A DNA stretch of 9,463 bases, from assembly GCF_002585305.1 (NCBI RefSeq), contig NZ_NUNF01000072.1:1-9463 (forward strand), read 5' to 3'. Below, in pieces: positions 6,756 through 9,463 of the stretch. Each line of letters opens with the position of its first letter. Within the stretch, counting starts at the first letter, position 1. Below the pieces are notes generated by a model. It saw only the letters and a list, made by a program, of their open reading frames with translations. It ran no database searches and was not told the origin of the DNA. Source of the stretch: Bacillus sp. AFS037270 (lineage in GTDB: Bacteria > Bacillota > Bacilli > Bacillales_B > DSM-18226). The position numbers were made by a program, and so were the translations under genes.

Positions 6756-7919
6756 ATGAGTGAGAGTATGCCGCACGGCGGCAAATTAATAAATCGAATA
6801 GATGTTCATTTTTCAAAAGAAAATATTCGAAACTCTGTCGAACTCAGTAAATTGGAATTAAGTGATTTGGAATTAATCGCTAATGGTGCTTATAGCCCGC
6901 TCGAAGGATTTATGGAAAAAAGGGATTATGATTCGGTTGTACAGAATATGAGGTTATCTAACGGACTTCCATGGTCCATCCCAATTACGTTAGCGGTCGA
7001 GCCTTTGAAAGCAAAACAACTCAAAATTGGAGAAACAATCAACTTAATTCACGGTAATACCATTTATGGTGTGATGACGATAAAGGAAATGTTTCGTCCA
7101 GATAAAAAGATTGAAGCCGACAAAGTATATAGAACGATTGATCCTCACCATCCTGGAGTTAAAAAGCTGTTTGATCGTCCGGAGATTTATATTGCTGGTC
7201 CGATAACCCTTATCAATAGACCGGAGAAAATGATCTTTGAAAGCTTTTATTTAGATCCTCTTCAAACCAGGAAGATATTCAAAGAGCTAGGCTGGAAGAC
7301 AGTTGTTGGGTTTCAAACAAGAAATCCTGTTCACAGGGCTCATGAATATATACAAAAATCAGCTCTAGAAATTGTTGACGGTTTATTCTTAAATCCGTTG
7401 GTCGGTGAGACAAAGGCCGATGATATCCCAAGTGAAATTAGAATGAAGAGCTATCAAGTATTACTCGAAAATTATTATCCACAAGACCGTGTCTTCTTGT
7501 CTGTTTTTCCAGCTGCCATGCGTTATGCCGGACCGAGAGAAGCCATTTTTCATGCCATTGTCCGGAAAAATTATGGATGTACGCATTTTATTGTAGGAAG
7601 AGATCATGCAGGGGTTGGAAATTATTATGGGACCTATGATTCCCAAAAAATTTTCAGTCATTTTACAGAAGAAGAATTAGGGATTAAACCACTATTCTTC
7701 GAACATAGTTTCTACTGCAGAAAATGCGAAAATATGGCGTCTGCAAAAACATGTCCTCATGACCGAGGGTATCATGTAATTTTATCGGGGACGGCGGTTA
7801 GAGGAATGCTGAGAAATGGCGTTCATCCTCCAAAGGAATTCAGTCGTCCAGAGGTAGTGGAAATCCTTATCCAAGGTATGATAGAAACTTATATAAATGA
7901 AAATTCAAGTATTGGCTAG
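6756..7919 (+). CDS. sat: Sulfate adenylyltransferase (ATP sulfurylase)
   Basis: It makes adenylyl sulfate (APS) and pyrophosphate from ATP and sulfate. The 387 residues are the usual length of the monofunctional bacterial enzyme. Active-site motifs are intact: QTRNP (187-191), HRAHE (193-197), MRYAGPREA (255-263) and GRDHAG (281-286). Cys321, Cys324 and Cys333 lie in the region that binds zinc in some family members, followed by [12 protein letters not shown] (344-355). The ATG at 6756 has GGAGG (6743-6747) 8 nt upstream; a second SD-like GGGAGGT sits just before it at 6732-6738. The frame stays open back to 6573, but that part overlaps cysH and has no family similarity. By context it corresponds to B. 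subtilis YitA, the second Sat, rather than the sat of the cysH-cysP operon: no sulfate permease gene is present. Confidence 0.94.
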   Translation: MSESMPHGGKLINRIDVHFSKENIRNSVELSKLELSDLELIANGAYSPLEGFMEKRDYDSVVQNMRLSNGLPWSIPITLAVEPLKAKQLKIGETINLIHGNTIYGVMTIKEMFRPDKKIEADKVYRTIDPHHPGVKKLFDRPEIYIAGPITLINRPEKMIFESFYLDPLQTRKIFKELGWKTVVGFQTRNPVHRAHEYIQKSALEIVDGLFLNPLVGETKADDIPSEIRMKSYQVLLENYYPQDRVFLSVFPAAMRYAGPREAIFHAIVRKNYGCTHFIVGRDHAGVGNYYGTYDSQKIFSHFTEEELGIKPLFFEHSFYCRKCENMASAKTCPHDRGYHVILSGTAVRGMLRNGVHPPKEFSRPEVVEILIQGMIETYINENSSIG

Positions 7920-7948
7920 CTGCTAAAACAACTAAAGGGTGTAGGAGA

Positions 7949-8548
7949 ATGAATAAAAGAGGTAACATCACCTGGCATCACACAACGGTTACAAAAAAAG
8001 ACCGTCTCCTTTTAAATGGTCATAAAAGCTGCGTTCTTTGGTTTACCGGTTTGTCCGGGTCAGGAAAATCCACGCTGGCCAATGCCGTTGACCATATGTT
8101 ATTTCAAGAATCCTATCGAAGCTATGTATTGGATGGGGATAATATCCGTCATGGATTAAACCGTGATTTAAGCTTTCTGCCAGAGGACAGGAAAGAAAAT
8201 ATCCGCAGAATCGGTGAAGTGGCAAAACTGTTTGTCGACAGTGGGCAGATTGTATGTACTGCTTTTATCTCCCCTTTCCTTGAAGACAGGGAGCTTGTCC
8301 GCACAATGTTTGAACCCGGTGAGTTTATTGAAATCTACTTAAATTGTCCTATATTGGTTTGTGAAGATCGCGATCCTAAAGGACTGTATAAAAAGGCAAG
8401 GAAAGGTGAAATCTCTGAATTTACAGGAATCTCATCTCCATATGAGGCCCCAATTAGTCCGGAAATTATAATTGATTCCGATAAAATGACGATCGAAGAA
8501 TCTGTAGACAAAGTAATTGGATATTTAAAAGATAAGAAGATTCTATAG
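7949..8548 (+). CDS. cysC: Adenylylsulfate (APS) kinase
   Basis: It phosphorylates APS to PAPS. The 199 residues carry Walker A GLSGSGKS (34-41), [10 protein letters not shown] (62-71), the conserved FISPF with Ser109 and the PKGLYKKAR segment (143-151), all as in bacterial CysC. The ATG is preceded by AAAGGGTG about 7 nt upstream; an AGGAG only 1 nt away is too close to act. It is the last gene of the operon, 29 nt after sat, and its final codons form one arm of the terminator it shares with the convergent YitT-family gene. B. subtilis YisZ, next to yitA, is the contextual counterpart. Because this CysH appears to carry an iron-sulfur cluster and could use APS, CysC may be dispensable for sulfite formation; its retention suggests that PAPS is made or that both routes are used. 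Confidence 0.94.
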   Translation: MNKRGNITWHHTTVTKKDRLLLNGHKSCVLWFTGLSGSGKSTLANAVDHMLFQESYRSYVLDGDNIRHGLNRDLSFLPEDRKENIRRIGEVAKLFVDSGQIVCTAFISPFLEDRELVRTMFEPGEFIEIYLNCPILVCEDRDPKGLYKKARKGEISEFTGISSPYEAPISPEIIIDSDKMTIEESVDKVIGYLKDKKIL

Positions 8549-8566
8549 CGGATCTTCTTATCTTTT
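8527..8566. terminator. Bidirectional terminator shared by cysC and the YitT-family gene
   Basis: AAAAGATAAGAAGAT (8527-8541) pairs perfectly with ATCTTCTTATCTTTT (8552-8566), a 15-bp symmetrical stem with a 10-nt loop, with T-runs when read in either direction. The last cysC codons form the left arm and its stop lies in the loop. The last codons and stop of the leftward gene lie in the right arm. Confidence 0.85.
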
Positions 8567-9175
8567 ACGCCAATTAGCAGTTAAGAAGCTAATCTTATGG
8601 ATTTTTAGTTCGTATATATAATCTATGATATTGGTCGAAAAAAATTGGCAAATAATCGCGAAAATCACAATTTTATAATCGATCACAAGGGCAGTTAATA
8701 AGAATATCAACAGGTTAATTCCCATCATCACTTTACCAGGACTCCAATTTTTGTAGGTAGCAATCATTAAAGCCGGAATGACCATCCCGCCGCTCGATGC
8801 ACCGGCCCGAATGAGAATCCCCACGCCAATTCCGAAAAAAACACTGCCAGCAATTAAATCCAATAACAGATGTACATGTATATGTGGGATCTGCAAAGTT
8901 ATGAAATTTACAGTTGTCGAAGTAGTGGCAACAGAGAGGATGGTTCTAAACGTCCATGTGTAGCCAAAATAACGGATGGCAAAAAATAAAAAGACTATAT
9001 TAGCAATCCATAAGGAAAATCCCAATGATAAATGAAACCAATGATTCATTAGAATAGCAATTCCGGCAGCCCCGCCAGATGGAATAGAATGAGGAAATAG
9101 AAACAAGGACATAGACATCCCCTGCAGGCTTGCTCCGAATATTAAGCAGCAATATGTAAAAAATGTTCTTCTCAT
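8558..9175 (-). CDS. YitT-family (UPF0750) membrane protein
   Basis: This 205-residue protein of about six membrane segments has the family motifs FPHSIPSGGAAG (27-38) and a glycine-rich FFGIGVGILIRAGASSGG (113-130). It lacks the C-terminal DUF2179 domain of full-length YitT (about 280 residues) and so resembles the short form, such as B. subtilis YitE, which from memory lies next to yitD in the sulfolactate gene region. The family's function is unknown; transport of an anion is plausible. The ATG at 9175 is the earliest possible, since an in-frame TAG lies two codons upstream. No ribosome binding site precedes it, but the stop of a short upstream frame overlaps it as ATGA. It is convergent with cysC and carries a candidate sigma-E promoter. 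Confidence 0.85.
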   Translation of the reverse strand: MRRTFFTYCCLIFGASLQGMSMSLFLFPHSIPSGGAAGIAILMNHWFHLSLGFSLWIANIVFLFFAIRYFGYTWTFRTILSVATTSTTVNFITLQIPHIHVHLLLDLIAGSVFFGIGVGILIRAGASSGGMVIPALMIATYKNWSPGKVMMGINLLIFLLTALVIDYKIVIFAIICQFFSTNIIDYIYELKIHKISFLTANWRKR

Positions 9176-9225
9176 AAGCTATCGGATTCTATCGCTAATC
9201 GTTTAATAGTTCTTACCAAGTTCAT
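9172..9225 (-). CDS. Possible short leader ORF coupled to the YitT-family gene
   Basis: A frame of 17 codons (MNLVRTIKRLAIESDSL) ends in a TGA that overlaps the ATG of the downstream gene (ATGA, 9175-9172). AGGGGG (9233-9228) lies 2 nt before the ATG at 9225, which is very close, but 8 nt before an in-frame TTG at 9219 that would give 15 residues. Since the downstream gene has no ribosome binding site of its own, translation of this short frame could deliver ribosomes to it. The peptide itself has no recognisable similarity, and this remains a proposal. Confidence 0.35.
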   Translation of the reverse strand: MNLVRTIKRLAIESDSL

Positions 9226-9237
9226 AACCCCCTAGGA

Positions 9238-9289
9238 CAATCCTTACTTGTCCATTTTATGTGGGTTCTACCCCAAATATGAAGGATTG
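9238..9289. repeat. Inverted repeat around the candidate sigma-E promoter
   Basis: CAATCCTT (9238-9245) and AAGGATTG (9282-9289) are perfect 8-bp inverted arms 36 bp apart, flanking the proposed sigma-E -10 and -35. A small GGG-TTCTA-CCC hairpin (9263-9273) falls in the promoter spacer. It may be an operator or chance. Confidence 0.3.
9254..9282 (-). promoter_or_regulatory. Candidate sigma-E promoter of the YitT-family gene
   Basis: Read leftwards, TCATATT (9282-9276), 14 nt, then CATAAAAT (9261-9254) fits the mother-cell sigma-E form (KMATATT, 14-15 nt, CATACAMT) with one mismatch. The start would be near 9247, about 14 nt before the AGGGGG of the short leader frame. This is the best sporulation promoter match in the window, but it was found by eye. 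Confidence 0.48.
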
Positions 9290-9373
9290 TTAAATGGATA
9301 ATTTTTCATGTGGAAGTTTACATGAAGAGGTGATATTATTTAAAAGCTCCTTCGAGATGAGGTCATCTTTATA

Positions 9374-9389
9374 ATAATTTTAAAATTAT
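9374..9389 (+). promoter_or_regulatory. AT-rich UP element of the rRNA promoter
   Basis: A perfect 16-bp A/T palindrome (ATAATTTTAAAATTAT) ends 2 bp before the -35 box, at about -40 to -55 from the predicted start. UP elements, bound by the RNA polymerase alpha C-terminal domains, occupy this place in strong rRNA promoters. Confidence 0.55.
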
Positions 9390-9391
9390 GG

Positions 9392-9421
9392 TTGACAATT
9401 TTTTGAGGGATGTGTTATGAT
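9392..9421 (+). promoter_or_regulatory. rRNA operon promoter (sigma-A)
   Basis: A perfect -35 TTGACA (9392-9397), an 18-nt spacer and -10 TATGAT (9416-9421) with an extended TG at 9413-9414. The predicted start is G9429; Bacillus rRNA promoters typically start with GTP or ATP. The boxA that follows shows that it drives an rRNA operon lying to the right of the window. Confidence 0.85.
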
Positions 9422-9444
9422 ATTTCTTGTCGCTTATGACATGT

Positions 9445-9459
9445 TGTTCTTTGAAAACT
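9445..9459 (+). promoter_or_regulatory. boxA antiterminator in rRNA leader
   Basis: TGTTCTTTGAAAACT matches the boxA sequence found in Bacillus rRNA leaders and in the 16S-23S spacer, where NusB/NusE bind to allow processive, termination-resistant transcription. It lies about 16 nt after the predicted start. The 16S gene itself is outside the window. Confidence 0.85.
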
Positions 9460-9463
9460 AAAC

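Noticed and set aside
9355..9368. AGATGA-GG-TCATCT as a terminator for a rightward gene
   Set aside because: No gene ends before it and only a short T-run follows; it is a short dyad upstream of the rRNA UP element.
1..9463. CRISPR array, insertion sequence, tRNA gene or phage genes
   Set aside because: No regularly spaced repeats, transposase motifs, tRNA-like folds or phage proteins were seen on either strand.

Overview
The window is low-GC DNA from a spore-forming member of the Bacillaceae. The evidence is a SpoVAF-type germination protein, a YqhV homologue, strong AGGAGG ribosome binding sites, frequent TTG starts, and Bacillus-type rRNA signals at both edges. It opens on the last bases of a 5S rRNA gene with its terminator. 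It closes on a strong promoter, an AT-rich upstream element and a boxA antiterminator that look like the leader of the next rRNA operon, in the same orientation. The whole window therefore appears to be the segment between two rRNA operons.

Layout, left to right: 5S 3' end and terminator; spoVAF (+) with its own terminator; four leftward genes (yqhV, a TauE/SafE-type exporter, a small unknown protein, an MFS transporter); a divergent intergenic region; a tight five-gene rightward operon; then a convergent leftward YitT-family membrane protein, and the rRNA promoter region. The operon order is phosphosulfolactate synthase (ComA/YitD), histidine phosphatase, CysH, Sat, CysC. The unknown gene and the MFS gene appear to form one transcription unit with a terminator of its own.

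The operon encodes a route from sulfate to 3-sulfolactate. Sat makes APS, CysC makes PAPS, CysH reduces APS/PAPS to sulfite, and ComA adds sulfite to phosphoenolpyruvate to give phosphosulfolactate, which a phosphatase must then dephosphorylate. 3-Sulfolactate is a known abundant sulfonate of Bacillus subtilis spores, and the B. subtilis yisZ/yit region carries the same enzyme set. Here no ComB-type phosphosulfolactate phosphatase (YitC) is present. A phosphoglycerate-mutase-like histidine phosphatase lies 1 nt after comA instead, which suggests that a different enzyme family does the final step. No siroheme or sulfite reductase gene follows, so the sulfite is probably meant for the sulfonate rather than for cysteine.

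Three membrane proteins flank the operon (TauE/SafE, MFS, YitT family), and some may move sulfite, sulfolactate or related anions. By eye, sporulation-type promoters can be proposed: sigma-G before spoVAF, sigma-K before the exporter and the comA operon, sigma-E before the YitT-family gene. These fit a spore-dedicated island but are motif matches only. Without searches, family names rest on recognised motifs and remembered homologues.
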